A stretch of DNA of 64,000 bases from Roseivirga thermotolerans (lineage in GTDB: Bacteria > Bacteroidota > Bacteroidia > Cytophagales > Cyclobacteriaceae), in the NCBI RefSeq assembly GCF_014653175.1, contig NZ_BNAG01000005.1, positions 120,448-184,447 of the forward strand, in the 5' to 3' direction. Position numbers and translations under genes: made by a program. This document shows positions 40,439 to 49,419 of this stretch, piece by piece. Every line of letters starts with the position of its first letter. The first letter of the stretch is position 1. The notes under the pieces were generated by a model, which was not told the DNA's origin, did no database searches, and saw nothing but the letters and a program-made list of their open reading frames with translations.

Positions 40439-40957
40439 TTATTTCTTTGAAAAGGCGGTAAACATCCAGTGGTTTTTCTCCGTTTTCTTCACCATAGCGT
40501 TCATCATATCTACAGTTCCGCTATCACCTTTATCGAGTCCGACATTAATCACATTGAACATGTGTTCTAGCAAAATCTCATAGTCTTTCAGAATTTCGGA
40601 AACCATTTCCATGGCTGTAAGGTCTGAGCTGGACTCTTTTATTTCCGATTCGTCCAGATATTCTTTCATAGTACTATAGGGTGTTTGACCAAACACTCTT
40701 ATACGCTCTGCGATGTCGTCTATGGCCACTTTGGCATCGTTATACTGATCTTCGAACTTTTCATGGATGTCGAAAAAATCGGCTCCTTTTACATTCCAGT
40801 GAAAGTTTCTCAGCTTTTGATAATGTACACTGTAATTGGCCAATAATTTATTGAGGGCTTCAACAATTTCGGCTGTTTCCAATTTCGTATAGCCCAATCG
40901 TGAATAGGCTCTTTTCTTAGTTTCTGAATGTATTTTAGTTGCTACTCCGTTATCCAT
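40439..40957 (-). CDS. dps: Dps/ferritin-like DNA-protection protein
   Basis: A 172-residue Dps-family protein that oxidises and stores iron and protects DNA. The ferroxidase ligands are found in LRNFHWNVKGADFFDIHEKF and DAKVAIDDIAERIRVFG. A basic N-terminal tail (HSETKKRAYSRLG) may bind DNA. It carries a good sigma-54 promoter 33 bp upstream (TGGAACG-N4-TGGCA) and its own terminator, and lies next to a kinase/NtrC-type activator operon on the same strand, which suggests control by that system. Confidence 0.93.
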   Translation of the reverse strand: MDNGVATKIHSETKKRAYSRLGYTKLETAEIVEALNKLLANYSVHYQKLRNFHWNVKGADFFDIHEKFEDQYNDAKVAIDDIAERIRVFGQTPYSTMKEYLDESEIKESSSDLTAMEMVSEILKDYEILLEHMFNVINVGLDKGDSGTVDMMNAMVKKTEKNHWMFTAFSKK

Positions 40958-40989
40958 ATATTTTTTTCGTTTGTTTCTGCCCTAAGTGT

Positions 40990-41005
40990 TGCCAATACCG
41001 TTCCA
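40990..41005 (-). promoter_or_regulatory. Sigma-54 promoter of dps
   Basis: Minus-strand TGGAACGGTATTGGCA has the invariant GG and GC exactly 10 bp apart and differs from TGGCACGrNNNTTGCW at only two places. It lies 33 bp before the dps ATG, the right distance. Confidence 0.6.
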
Positions 41006-41089
41006 GTATGCCCTGGCGCCCCAAAAGAGGGGTATAGCAGAAACTTTCGGGAAGGGAGTTCCTCACTGTTGTGGAATTGCCGCTACGAA

Positions 41090-42523
41090 CTAAAGAGCGA
41101 TGGATATGGTAAAACGGGTACCCTGGTCTTCTTCGCTTATTACTGTTATCTCGCCAAGGTGGCTTTGTACAATGTTCTGAACGCTGGTGAGCCCCAGCCC
41201 CATGCCTCCTTTTTTGGCCGTGAAAAATGGGTCGAAGAGTTTCTTCTGATTTTCTTTAGAAATGCCCTTACCGTTGTCTTCTATGTGAATAAGAATGTGC
41301 TGTTGTTGTTGCAGAGTGCTCACCCGCAAAACACCTTCGCCTGCTTTCATGGCTTCTATGGCATTAATCATAAGGTTTACCAACGCCATTTTCATTTGGT
41401 CTTTGTCAAGCGCTACTGCCGGCAACCCCTCATGAAGTTGCAGCTCCAGTTTCATCTGTTGCAGGTTAATGCGGTCTTCAACCATCTGCACAGCGGCTTT
41501 TACTACTTCATTGACTTGACTGTTTTCCAAGCTAAGGGCTTTGGGTTTGGAAGACTCGAGCAGCCCTGAAATGAGTTCTTCTATGCGCCTGGCATTCCTA
41601 CCTATGATGTTGAAGTAAAGTTCTGCATCTTCCAGGTGTTCGGGCACTTCGTCTTTGAGTTGCTCAAGAGCCAAGCTCAGATTGGTTAGCGGATTGCGTA
41701 CCTCGTGGGCAATGCTGCGGGCAATTTTACCGGTCATGGAAAGCTTCTCTGCCAGTAACAATTCGGCTTCGGCTTGCTTGCGCTTGCTGATGTCTTTAAT
41801 GACTCCCTGATAGAGCCCTACCTGGGCCTGGCTTTTCTCTAGAGCTACCAGGTTGATAAGACAAACCACAGTTTGTCCGTTGGCCATACGCATTTCGGCC
41901 TCAAACTCTTCTACCTTGTTGTTTTTATACAACTGTTTATTGAAGTGCCAGAAGGTTTCCTCATCAGAAAACAGCTCGGAAAGGCTCAGAAAACGTATCT
42001 CTTTTTGGTCGTAACCAAACAGTTGAAGCATGGATGCATTGGACTCCAGAATAAGATATTCGTTGTTCATGAGAAAAATAGAGTCCATGCTCTCCTCAAA
42101 GAGTTGCCTATACTTGGCCTCGGATTGGCCTAGCTCCAGGGCATGCTGTTTCTCTTCCGATACATCTACAAAACTAATGGTGAGCCCATCGGCAAACCGT
42201 GTGGCATGAATGGAATACCAAAGGGACTCCTGCCCTCTTCGAAATTGCACTTCGCGTTTAAGTCTTTCACCTGTTTCTACCACCTCTTTGAGGGAGTCGA
42301 AAAGAGCGTTGGTCACTTGCCCGGGAAAGCTCTCTAAAAAACCTGCTCCTTCAATATCCTCTGCCGAACGCCCCAGTATGTTCAGGCCCTCCGCATTAAT
42401 AAGTTGTACCTGAAAGTCTTCAATCCCCCCTTTGGTGTTGCGTACGGCCTTAAGAGCCACAATGCCATGGGGAGTAGTGTTTAAAATACTCTTCAGTAGT
42501 TTTTCGCCTTCTGTGAGTGTCAT
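41090..42523 (-). CDS. PAS-containing sensor histidine kinase, cytoplasmic
   Basis: A 477-residue kinase without membrane helices. The first PAS domain is at about residues 10-125 and the second at 140-250 (YRQLFEESMDSIFLMNNE, DISKRKQAEAE). The phospho-accepting H-box SIAHEVRNPLTNLSLALEQ, an N-box VNLMINAIEAM, and G-boxes DNGKGI and GMGLGL follow. The layout resembles NtrB-type kinases. It overlaps the NtrC-type regulator by 4 bp, and a receiver protein follows upstream. Probable target: the sigma-54 regulator next to it, and through it the stress genes. The signal is unknown, possibly redox or energy state via PAS. Confidence 0.92.
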   Translation of the reverse strand: MTLTEGEKLLKSILNTTPHGIVALKAVRNTKGGIEDFQVQLINAEGLNILGRSAEDIEGAGFLESFPGQVTNALFDSLKEVVETGERLKREVQFRRGQESLWYSIHATRFADGLTISFVDVSEEKQHALELGQSEAKYRQLFEESMDSIFLMNNEYLILESNASMLQLFGYDQKEIRFLSLSELFSDEETFWHFNKQLYKNNKVEEFEAEMRMANGQTVVCLINLVALEKSQAQVGLYQGVIKDISKRKQAEAELLLAEKLSMTGKIARSIAHEVRNPLTNLSLALEQLKDEVPEHLEDAELYFNIIGRNARRIEELISGLLESSKPKALSLENSQVNEVVKAAVQMVEDRINLQQMKLELQLHEGLPAVALDKDQMKMALVNLMINAIEAMKAGEGVLRVSTLQQQQHILIHIEDNGKGISKENQKKLFDPFFTAKKGGMGLGLTSVQNIVQSHLGEITVISEEDQGTRFTISIAL

Positions 42524-43893
42524 GAGAGGTTATATGCTTTTAGCTTGTTGTAGAGTGTTTTTCGGTCTACCTGCAAGACTTCTGCCGTCTTACTTTTATT
42601 GTTATTGGTTCGTTTCAGGGCGTTGATAATGGCCGTTTTTTCAGCGGCTTCGGTTACTGCCTTTAGGCTTGGAGGGGCTTCTCCATCTATGAGTATTTCA
42701 AAATCGGGCTGATCATCTTCTACCGGAAAGATTATTTCTTCGGGCAAATGTTCTTTGCTCAAAGCAGGCCCATCGCACAACAAAACAGCCCTTTTAATTA
42801 CGTTTTTGAGCTCTCGCAAATTACCATGCCAAGTGTAGTTTTCTAGTATTTTGAGTACTCTCTTGTCTATAGATTCCACATTTTTTAGCAACTGTTCATT
42901 GGCCAGTTTAAGAAAATGTAAGGCAAACACTTCAATATCTTCCTTGCGCTCTCGCAAGGGCGAAAGCTCAATTTTGAATTCGTTTAAACGGTGATAAATA
43001 TCTTCTCTGAATTCGCCTTTTCGAACGGCTGTTTTCAAGTCTTCATTGGTAGCCACAATAATGCGAACATCTACTTTGCGTTCTTGGCTGCCTCCCAGAG
43101 GTTTTACTTTTCGCTCTTGCAATACGCGTAGCAGCTTTATCTGATTCTCGTAGCTCAGATTACCAATTTCATCTAAGAAAAGTGTGCCTTCATTGGCCAA
43201 CTCAAAACAGCCTTTCTTGTCGCGCAGGGCCCCGGTAAAAGCCCCCTTTACATGTCCAAACAATTCGCTCCCGGCCAGGTCTTTGGGCAGAGCTCCACAG
43301 TCTACTGCAATAAACGGTGCTCCAGAACGAGCACTCTTTTGGTGAATGGCGCGCGCAACATACTCCTTTCCGGTACCCGTTTCTCCCAAGATAATCACCG
43401 ACATATCGGTAGGGGCAATAAGTTCAATATGCTTATTCACCTTCTGAGCTGAAAGGCTTTTGCCAGAGATAAAGTCCGTTTTGCTTGCCTCCGGCCTAGA
43501 GGGCTTTTTGGGTACAGGCGCTGCCTGTTTATGCTCTGTTTCCAGCGCATTGGTAATGGTAAGCATTATTTCATCGGGATAGAGCGGCTTGGTTACATAT
43601 TCAAAAGCTCCTTTTTTGAGTGCCTCCACGGCTATGCGCACATCGCTGTAGCCGGTAATGATGATCACTTTGGCAGCTGGCCTTATAATCTTAATCTTCT
43701 CCAGCATTTCAAGACCATTGTAATCGGGCAGTTTAAAATCGCAAAGAATTAAATCTACCTCCTGCTTCTTTAGCCATTTTTCGGCTTCTTTTCCGCTCAG
43801 CGCTTCATGGGTTTCGAAACCCTTTTTGGTCAGATATTTTCTCAAAAGGAGACATATTTCTCTGTCATCATCTATTATGAGTATCTTCTTCAT
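42520..43893 (-). CDS. NtrC-type sigma-54-dependent response regulator
   Basis: A 457-residue activator. The receiver domain (KKILIIDDDREICLLLRKYL, phospho-Asp in LILCDFKLPD) is at 1-120. The AAA+ domain is at 150-380, with GETGTGKEYVAR, the sigma-54 contact loop GAFTGALR and LFLDEIGNL. The Fis-type helix-turn-helix at the end reads NNNKSKTAEVLQVDRKTLYN. It is flanked by 4-bp overlaps with the receiver-only protein and the histidine kinase, making a three-gene operon. It should activate sigma-54 promoters; sites of that kind stand before dps and probably other stress genes nearby. Confidence 0.95.
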   Translation of the reverse strand: MKKILIIDDDREICLLLRKYLTKKGFETHEALSGKEAEKWLKKQEVDLILCDFKLPDYNGLEMLEKIKIIRPAAKVIIITGYSDVRIAVEALKKGAFEYVTKPLYPDEIMLTITNALETEHKQAAPVPKKPSRPEASKTDFISGKSLSAQKVNKHIELIAPTDMSVIILGETGTGKEYVARAIHQKSARSGAPFIAVDCGALPKDLAGSELFGHVKGAFTGALRDKKGCFELANEGTLFLDEIGNLSYENQIKLLRVLQERKVKPLGGSQERKVDVRIIVATNEDLKTAVRKGEFREDIYHRLNEFKIELSPLRERKEDIEVFALHFLKLANEQLLKNVESIDKRVLKILENYTWHGNLRELKNVIKRAVLLCDGPALSKEHLPEEIIFPVEDDQPDFEILIDGEAPPSLKAVTEAAEKTAIINALKRTNNNKSKTAEVLQVDRKTLYNKLKAYNLS

Positions 43894-44255
43894 AAACGTA
43901 TCTGGCTTACTGCTTCTAAAATTTCTTTTTTATTGAAGGGCTTGTTCACAAAAGCGTTCACCTCAAAAGCTTTTGCCCGTTCTCTTTCTTGCAATCCATC
44001 ATAGGCACTAATAATAATTATGCCTGAAACCTCAGGCTGTTGCCTGATTTCCGGAATAAGATCAAAGCCACTGCCATCAGACAGGTTCAGGTCAAGAAAA
44101 TACAGGTCGTATTTTTTTTGTTTCAGCTTTATTCGCCCCTCAGCCACACTGGTGCAAAATTCTGTATGATAGCCTGCCTTTTGAAGCAACCGGGAGAGCA
44201 TCAGGCCTATATCTTCCTCATCGTCAACAATTAAAACATGTGCTTTAGCTTCCAT
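43890..44255 (-). CDS. Stand-alone response regulator receiver protein
   Basis: A 121-residue single receiver domain (MEAKAHVLIVDDEEDIGLML, phospho-Asp in LYFLDLNLSDGSG, conserved Lys in NAFVNKPFNKKE). No output domain. It is the first gene of the operon with the NtrC-type regulator and histidine kinase and may act as a phosphate sink or connector in a phosphorelay. The ATG at 44255 is preferred over an upstream in-frame ATG at 44276. Confidence 0.9.
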   Translation of the reverse strand: MEAKAHVLIVDDEEDIGLMLSRLLQKAGYHTEFCTSVAEGRIKLKQKKYDLYFLDLNLSDGSGFDLIPEIRQQPEVSGIIIISAYDGLQERERAKAFEVNAFVNKPFNKKEILEAVSQIRL

Positions 44256-44341
44256 TCTATTGAGTGTCTTACACAACGCTTTTGTAGAAAAAATTACACA
44301 CCTCAGCTTAATAAATGGCCCTGAGCATATTTTGTTCGAAG

Positions 44342-44357
44342 CGGCACGAACTTTTCT
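44342..44357 (+). promoter_or_regulatory. Sigma-54-like site before the OmpA lipoprotein
   Basis: CGGCACGAACTTTTCT matches the -24 element GGCACGA perfectly, but the -12 GC is replaced by TC. 27 bp before the likely ATG. Weak evidence, in line with the neighbouring sites. Confidence 0.3.
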
Positions 44358-44384
44358 CCTTAAATGACCAAAAAAAGAATTGAT

Positions 44385-45140
44385 ATGATGATTAGAAATA
44401 GAAACAAATGGATTGGAAGCCTGCTGGGAGTAACGGCTCTTATTGCCCTGAGCTCCTGCTCAGCCCAAAAAGACCTTATTGCTACCCAGGCAAGTAACAT
44501 TGACAGTCTACAAACCAGCATGCAACAGTTGGTAGCCGAGCGCGACAACCTGCTGCAATACAATGAAGAATTGCTGAAAGAGAACGATCGAATGCAAGAG
44601 CAAATAGCGGTGTTGAGAGCGAATATTGAGGCTCAAGACGAGCTTTTGGAAGATAAAACGGATAAAGCCGAGCTTGTTGAAGAGTGGCAGCAGGAAACTG
44701 AAGCCATTGTAGCTACTTTTAAAGACTATGGTATTGATGTGATGGTAGAAGAAGGCATGATTCGGCTTTCGGTAGATGAAGGGCTATTATTTGAGTCGGG
44801 CAGTGCCAAAATCAACAATAGAGGCCAAATGCTGGTTGATAGAATAGCAGAAGGTATTATGCAAATGCGCCATGCGGAGATTATAGTGGAAGGTCATACG
44901 GACAGCGACCCACTCATTGGCCCCGAAAACAATTGGGATCTTTCGGTAGAGCGCTCCATGGCAGTTGTAGAGCGTATGATCCGTGAACATGATGTTTCGG
45001 CCCAAAAGCTAATGGTTGCGGGTAAAAGCAAGTTCGACCCGGTGGCAAAAAATACCTCAGAAGCTATGAAGGCCCTGAACAGACGAGTTGAATTCATTAT
45101 TGTTCCCAATGTTGAAACTCTACTGCAAGAGGTGGAATAG
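44385..45140 (+). CDS. OmpA family lipoprotein
   Basis: A 251-residue outer-membrane lipoprotein that probably anchors the membrane to peptidoglycan. The signal ends ALIALSSCSAQKD. A coiled coil follows (about residues 30-100, LQTSMQQLVAERDNLLQYNE). The OmpA/MotB domain begins near VMVEEGMIRLSVDEGLLFES, with GHTDSDPLIGPENNWDLSVER and ALNRRVEFII as peptidoglycan-binding motifs. The frame extends to 44364, but the ATG at 44385 (or 44388) starts the signal. It diverges from the receiver/NtrC operon. A stem-loop without T-run follows. Confidence 0.9.
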   Translation: MMIRNRNKWIGSLLGVTALIALSSCSAQKDLIATQASNIDSLQTSMQQLVAERDNLLQYNEELLKENDRMQEQIAVLRANIEAQDELLEDKTDKAELVEEWQQETEAIVATFKDYGIDVMVEEGMIRLSVDEGLLFESGSAKINNRGQMLVDRIAEGIMQMRHAEIIVEGHTDSDPLIGPENNWDLSVERSMAVVERMIREHDVSAQKLMVAGKSKFDPVAKNTSEAMKALNRRVEFIIVPNVETLLQEVE

Positions 45141-45169
45141 ATTGAAACATCCATTAAAAATAGATATTT

Positions 45170-45196
45170 CCCAAAGCCCGAAATTCGGGCTTTGGG
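45170..45196. terminator. GC-rich hairpin after the OmpA gene
   Basis: CCCAAAGCCCGAA and TTCGGGCTTTGGG form a nearly perfect palindrome 30 bp after the OmpA stop. No T-run follows, only ATTTGCTG, so termination is uncertain. Confidence 0.5.
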
Positions 45197-45245
45197 ATTT
45201 GCTGAATAAAAAAAGATTCTAAATGAATTTTATCCTGAGCCAAGC

Positions 45246-46691
45246 ATGAAAGTATTACTGACGGGTGCTAACGGATATATAGGCAAACGCTTGCTTTACC
45301 TCTTACTGGAAAGAGATTTAGAGGTGGTGTGTTGTGTGCGCGATGCCGGCCGATTCAACCATGCTTTGGTCGATCATCCTCGACTAACCATAATAGAGGC
45401 CGATTTTCTAAAACCTGACACGCTCAATCACATCCCTCAAGACATTGATGCAGCATATTACCTGATGCACGCCATGTCTGTTTCCGGCAATGGTTTCGAA
45501 GACAGAGAAAAGCAAATGGCACAGAACTTTTTAGCCATTGCCACCCAGCGAAGCTTTGAACAAGTCATTTACCTGGGTGGAATTGCCAACGACAACGAAC
45601 TATCGCCTCACCTGAGATCGAGGCTTAACACAGAAAAAATACTAAGTCGGGGGGCCTATAACTTCACTGCTTTGAGAGCCGGTATAATCGTGGGGTCGGG
45701 CAGTGGATCATTCGAAATAATCAGGGATCTGGTAGAAAAACTACCTCTAATGATTGCTCCTCGGTGGCTCAAAACCAAATCGCAACCTATTGCGGTGAAC
45801 AATATTCTTGAAATACTCGACAAAACCTTACTCAACAAGGCCCTTTACAATAAGACCTTCGACATAGCCGGGCCTGAAGTAATGAGCTACAAGGAAATGC
45901 TGCTTCGCTTTGCCCGGGTAAGAGGCCTCAGGCGATTGATAGTGTCTGTGCCGGTACTAACCCCTCGACTGAGCTCCTACTGGCTATATTTTGTAACCTC
46001 AACCTCTTACGGACTGGCGCGACACCTGGTAGAGAGCATGAAAACTGAAGTAATTGCTAAACCCAACACACTAACCAAGCAACTGGACATTGAACTAATT
46101 ACTTATGAAGAAGCCGTTAGAAGAGCATTTTCGCGCATAAAGCAAAACCAATTGATATCGAGTTGGAAAGACGCTATGTCTAGTGAAACCATTAACAAGA
46201 GGTTCGAAGATCTGGTAGAAGTTCCTTCTTTCGGGTGCTTTAAAGATCACCGTCAAAGACCTGTTACTCATGAAACTGCTGTGCTTAATAACCTATGGTC
46301 CATAGGGGGAGAAAGAGGATGGTACTATGGCAACTGGCTTTGGAAGTTGCGAGGACTTATAGATAAAATGGTGGGCGGTGTAGGGCTTAGAAGAGGTCGT
46401 ACCCACCCCACTGCGATCAACTCGGGCGACTCGCTGGATTTTTGGCGGGTAATTGTAGCCGATAAAACCAATAAACGGCTCTTGCTTTTTGCCGAAATGA
46501 AACTACCTGGCGATGCCTGGCTGGAATTCAAAATAGATAAACACAATGTTCTCCATCAAACCGCCACTTTCAGGCCTAAGGGCATTTGGGGCAGGCTGTA
46601 TTGGTTGGCCGTATGGCCCTTTCATGGTTTTGTATTCAATGGCATGATCAGTGGTATAGCTCAAACGAAATCTGTGGAGCCCAAAATCTAA
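45246..46691 (+). CDS. NAD(P)-binding SDR protein with DUF2867 domain
   Basis: A 481-residue two-domain protein. The first ~300 residues are an atypical short-chain dehydrogenase/NmrA-like Rossmann fold (LLTGANGYIGKRLLYLL, YLMHAMSV, FEQVIYLGGIAND). The last ~180 are DUF2867 (WSIGGERGWYYGNWLWKLRG and GDSLDFWRVIVAD). The same fusion occurs in YbjT-like proteins of many bacteria, and the substrate is unknown. It follows the OmpA gene by 105 bp in the same direction and is likely cytoplasmic. Confidence 0.88.
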   Translation: MKVLLTGANGYIGKRLLYLLLERDLEVVCCVRDAGRFNHALVDHPRLTIIEADFLKPDTLNHIPQDIDAAYYLMHAMSVSGNGFEDREKQMAQNFLAIATQRSFEQVIYLGGIANDNELSPHLRSRLNTEKILSRGAYNFTALRAGIIVGSGSGSFEIIRDLVEKLPLMIAPRWLKTKSQPIAVNNILEILDKTLLNKALYNKTFDIAGPEVMSYKEMLLRFARVRGLRRLIVSVPVLTPRLSSYWLYFVTSTSYGLARHLVESMKTEVIAKPNTLTKQLDIELITYEEAVRRAFSRIKQNQLISSWKDAMSSETINKRFEDLVEVPSFGCFKDHRQRPVTHETAVLNNLWSIGGERGWYYGNWLWKLRGLIDKMVGGVGLRRGRTHPTAINSGDSLDFWRVIVADKTNKRLLLFAEMKLPGDAWLEFKIDKHNVLHQTATFRPKGIWGRLYWLAVWPFHGFVFNGMISGIAQTKSVEPKI

Positions 46692-46768
46692 TGGCAATAA
46701 AGTTATTGAAAATACTCTTTAGAAGCTTGCTACGGAGTAGCCGCCAAAAAACGCAGACTAAGCCTTGA
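46691..46768 (+). CDS. Very short ORF overlapping the SDR stop, doubtful
   Basis: A 25-codon frame whose ATG shares one base with the SDR stop (TAATG). The peptide MAIKLLKILFRSLLRSSRQK is basic and amphipathic. It might be translated by re-initiation, but there is no other support. Listed for completeness. Confidence 0.15.
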   Translation: MAIKLLKILFRSLLRSSRQKTQTKP

Positions 46769-46804
46769 AGTGTAATGAATTAAATACAATTAAAAACGAC
46801 TGTT

Positions 46805-47392
46805 ATGAAACCTATAGAGACCTTTGGTTATAAGAAAACCATACCCGAAGAAATTTACTTTCCTGCATTGAAGACACTTTCTTTTTACCCGGAGCTCAAA
46901 AATGTTCGCATCATTTTTCGCTTTAATAAGCCCAATGGCCGAACGGTAATGAGCGCCCGGCCGGTAATTAAAAGTTTGTTTGGTGTGCTGGTGGAACGAG
47001 CTTATTACGTGAACATTAGCCGATTCATAAAACTAGGTAGCGAAAGTTTAAAAATTGAAGACCTTCCTGAAGATGTTCTTATTGGCTGGCTGGGGCATGA
47101 GTTAGGTCATGTAATGGACTATAAAAACCGGTCAGTGCCCGGCATGATTTGGTTTGGACTCAACTATTGGCTGTCTGGCCACTTTGTGAAAGGAGCGGAA
47201 CGGAAAGCCGATGAATATGCCGTGCAGCATGGCCTGGGCGACATGATTGTAAAAACGAAAAACTACATTTTGAGCCATGCCCAGATACCAAGAAAATACA
47301 AAGAGAAGATCAAGCGGCTATATCTCTCTCCAGAAGAGATTATGCAGATGGTAGAAACCAATCAGCATAACAACGCGCAGCCCGCTCTTTAA
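46805..47392 (+). CDS. Zinc metalloprotease-like protein (HExxH)
   Basis: A 195-residue soluble protein with a zinc-metalloprotease motif GWLGHELGHVMDY. About 40 residues later AERKADEYAV supplies the third ligand Glu, as in M48-type gluzincins, but the protein lacks the membrane helices of HtpX. N-terminal part (PEEIYFPALKTLSFYPEL) is beta-rich. Substrate unknown. It converges on the GH3 gene with a 4-bp overlap of the stop codons. Confidence 0.75.
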   Translation: MKPIETFGYKKTIPEEIYFPALKTLSFYPELKNVRIIFRFNKPNGRTVMSARPVIKSLFGVLVERAYYVNISRFIKLGSESLKIEDLPEDVLIGWLGHELGHVMDYKNRSVPGMIWFGLNYWLSGHFVKGAERKADEYAVQHGLGDMIVKTKNYILSHAQIPRKYKEKIKRLYLSPEEIMQMVETNQHNNAQPAL

Positions 47393-48918
47393 GCTTCTAA
47401 AAAATGTTCGAACTCCTTTAGCGACTCCTCGTTCATCATTCGAGGGGTTTTTACCTGGCCTCCCTTCTGCTTTTTCTCAGCATTCCAACGGTGAAAGTCT
47501 TCGGCAGTAATTAGCCTTACATCTACTCCTTTCAATGCTTTTGACCGGGCCACCCTGTAGTTTTTATTCTTGGTTTTGAGCAGCTCGTCCAGAGCCTCTG
47601 AAACCTCCTGAGCATTGAGGTCTTTTGCAGTTCCCAGGCCCAAAAACCACAAATGATAAAACTCTCCTTCGCGTTGAACCGCTCCCACTGTAAACTCAGG
47701 AATTTCTGCTCCAAACCTTTCTTCCAACTCCTGAATAGCCTCATTCATTTTAGCCACCGAAAGCTGTGACCCCACTACATTGAGAAAGTGTTTTGTTCTG
47801 CCTGTTATTTTGATTTCAGCTCGCTCCAGATCAGTAAACTTTACTGTGTCGCCAATGCTATATCGCCAGGCTCCGCTCACAGTAGAAATAAGAATAGCAT
47901 AATCTTTCTCTAGCTCAACTTCATTCAACGAGAGAGCCGGAGCCTCAGGAAACGGGCTCCCGTATTCATCGAAATACTTCTGCTCAAAGGGTATGAATTC
48001 AAAATAGATACCTGTGTTGAGCGACAGTTGCATGGCCATATTTTGGCTGGGTCTGGCCTGATAGGCCAGAAAGCCTTCAGAGGCAAGGTAGGTATCGAGG
48101 TAAAGCATGGGTTTGCTGGTGAGGCTATCGAAACTAGCCCTGTAAGGCTCAAAGGCTACCCCTCCCGAATTGTACACCGCCAGATTGGGCCACAAGTCGT
48201 GAATGCTCTCCACCTTATTCCATTCAATAACCTTTTTTAGCATCAGCTCAATCCATGAAGGTATACCGGAAATGGCTCCAATATCCCATTCAGGTGCTTT
48301 TTTTGCTATGGCTTCCACTCGCTCGTCCCAATCGTCTATACCGGCAATCTCCTCCCCCGGTTTGTAGTAGCCACGAAACCAAAAAGGTATATTACTGGCA
48401 CTTATTCCACTAATTTCGCCTTCATAATGCCCATCCACTTCTTTTAAATCGGTGCTGCTGCCCAGCATCAGAATTTGTTTCTCAAAAAAACTATCGGGCA
48501 AGTCGTGTTCCGAAAGACTTAATACCTGTTTCAGACCGGTTTCACGAATGGCTTCAATCATCTCCTGAGTGACGGGGATGCGCTTGCTCTTGTTGCCGGT
48601 AGTTCCTGAGCTCAAGGCAAAATACTCCGGTGTACCCGGCCAACTAATATCAGGTAGTCCTTCAATAGTTTTGTGCCACCATGCCTCCTTCATCCGTTTG
48701 TAGTCAAATGTCGGCACACGGCTGCGAAAATCTTCCACAAGTGTCTCAGACCGGAGAAGCTCTTCAAAGGCATAGGCCTTGCCAAATGCTGTATCTTTCG
48801 CCCGTTCGAGCAACTCGCGAAGCATGGTTTGCTGCAATTGGGAGGGGCTGTCGTTCGTTTCGGCTATTTGGCCTCCTACATCTATCGCTTTTTTAATGAT
48901 TTTTCCGAGTAATGGCAT
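47389..48918 (-). CDS. GH3 auxin-responsive promoter family acyl-adenylating enzyme
   Basis: A 509-residue protein of the GH3 family (ANL-type amide synthetase fold). The ATP-binding P-loop-like motif is ALSSGTTGNKSKRIPVT, with YNSGGVAFEPYR and YLASEGFLAYQ in the acyl-acid pocket and YSIGDTVKFTDLERAEIKIT near the hinge. Plant GH3 proteins join amino acids to jasmonate or auxin, while the bacterial members' substrates are unknown. GH3 proteins are common in Bacteroidota. The start at MPLLGKIIKKAIDVGG fits. Overlaps the convergent protease gene by 4 bp. Confidence 0.9.
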   Translation of the reverse strand: MPLLGKIIKKAIDVGGQIAETNDSPSQLQQTMLRELLERAKDTAFGKAYAFEELLRSETLVEDFRSRVPTFDYKRMKEAWWHKTIEGLPDISWPGTPEYFALSSGTTGNKSKRIPVTQEMIEAIRETGLKQVLSLSEHDLPDSFFEKQILMLGSSTDLKEVDGHYEGEISGISASNIPFWFRGYYKPGEEIAGIDDWDERVEAIAKKAPEWDIGAISGIPSWIELMLKKVIEWNKVESIHDLWPNLAVYNSGGVAFEPYRASFDSLTSKPMLYLDTYLASEGFLAYQARPSQNMAMQLSLNTGIYFEFIPFEQKYFDEYGSPFPEAPALSLNEVELEKDYAILISTVSGAWRYSIGDTVKFTDLERAEIKITGRTKHFLNVVGSQLSVAKMNEAIQELEERFGAEIPEFTVGAVQREGEFYHLWFLGLGTAKDLNAQEVSEALDELLKTKNKNYRVARSKALKGVDVRLITAEDFHRWNAEKKQKGGQVKTPRMMNEESLKEFEHFLEA

Positions 48919-49075
48919 AGTGTTATTCTTGTTTGCGCCCTATTTAATTCAAAGTTTAGACCAGATTAACCTTTACGGCTCAAGGGTTATTTGAAATGGT
49001 GAAATGACCTGGCGTAACTTTCTATCCAAAGGTCTCCCTAAGTCGAATTGGTATTGGAGAGATTTTTGAATCACT

Positions 49076-49261
49076 ATGATCAACTCAATAGCCTTACAGA
49101 TGTTGGTGTGGATTATAATTTTTCTAATTATCACGGTGAGCACAGCCTTTCTTGCCTTTACGCAACGAAGTATTTCGCGCTCCAGGATACCTCGTTTCTT
49201 CTTTTTTTTGTTTGCTACGCTATTGCTGGCCACCTTATTTATTGAAATGATAAAGATGTAA
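49076..49261 (+). CDS. Small two-helix membrane protein
   Basis: A 61-residue protein with helices at ALQMLVWIIIFLIITVSTAF and FFFFLFATLLLATLFIEM, joined by a basic loop (TQRSISRSRIPR). Two-helix, positive-inside pattern is regular enough for a real small membrane protein. No family recognised. It stands alone between the GH3 and AraC genes on the opposite strand. The remaining 49262-49419 shows nothing. Confidence 0.45.
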   Translation: MINSIALQMLVWIIIFLIITVSTAFLAFTQRSISRSRIPRFFFFLFATLLLATLFIEMIKM

Positions 49262-49419
49262 GCAACGGAAGTTCAGCAACAACATACTGTGAAACCGGCA
49301 CTGACAAAGCCCATTTGCTGAGTATTTTACTTTATCAAATTGACAATGGAATTACCTATTTGGAAATAACCGGGAAAAATGCTTTTCGCCATTGCCTCTG
49401 ACTTTTTTAAATAAACTTA

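Noticed and set aside
40279..40461. 60-codon plus-strand frame before the dps stop
   Set aside because: It spans the dps terminator hairpin and runs into dps coding sequence; no protein features.
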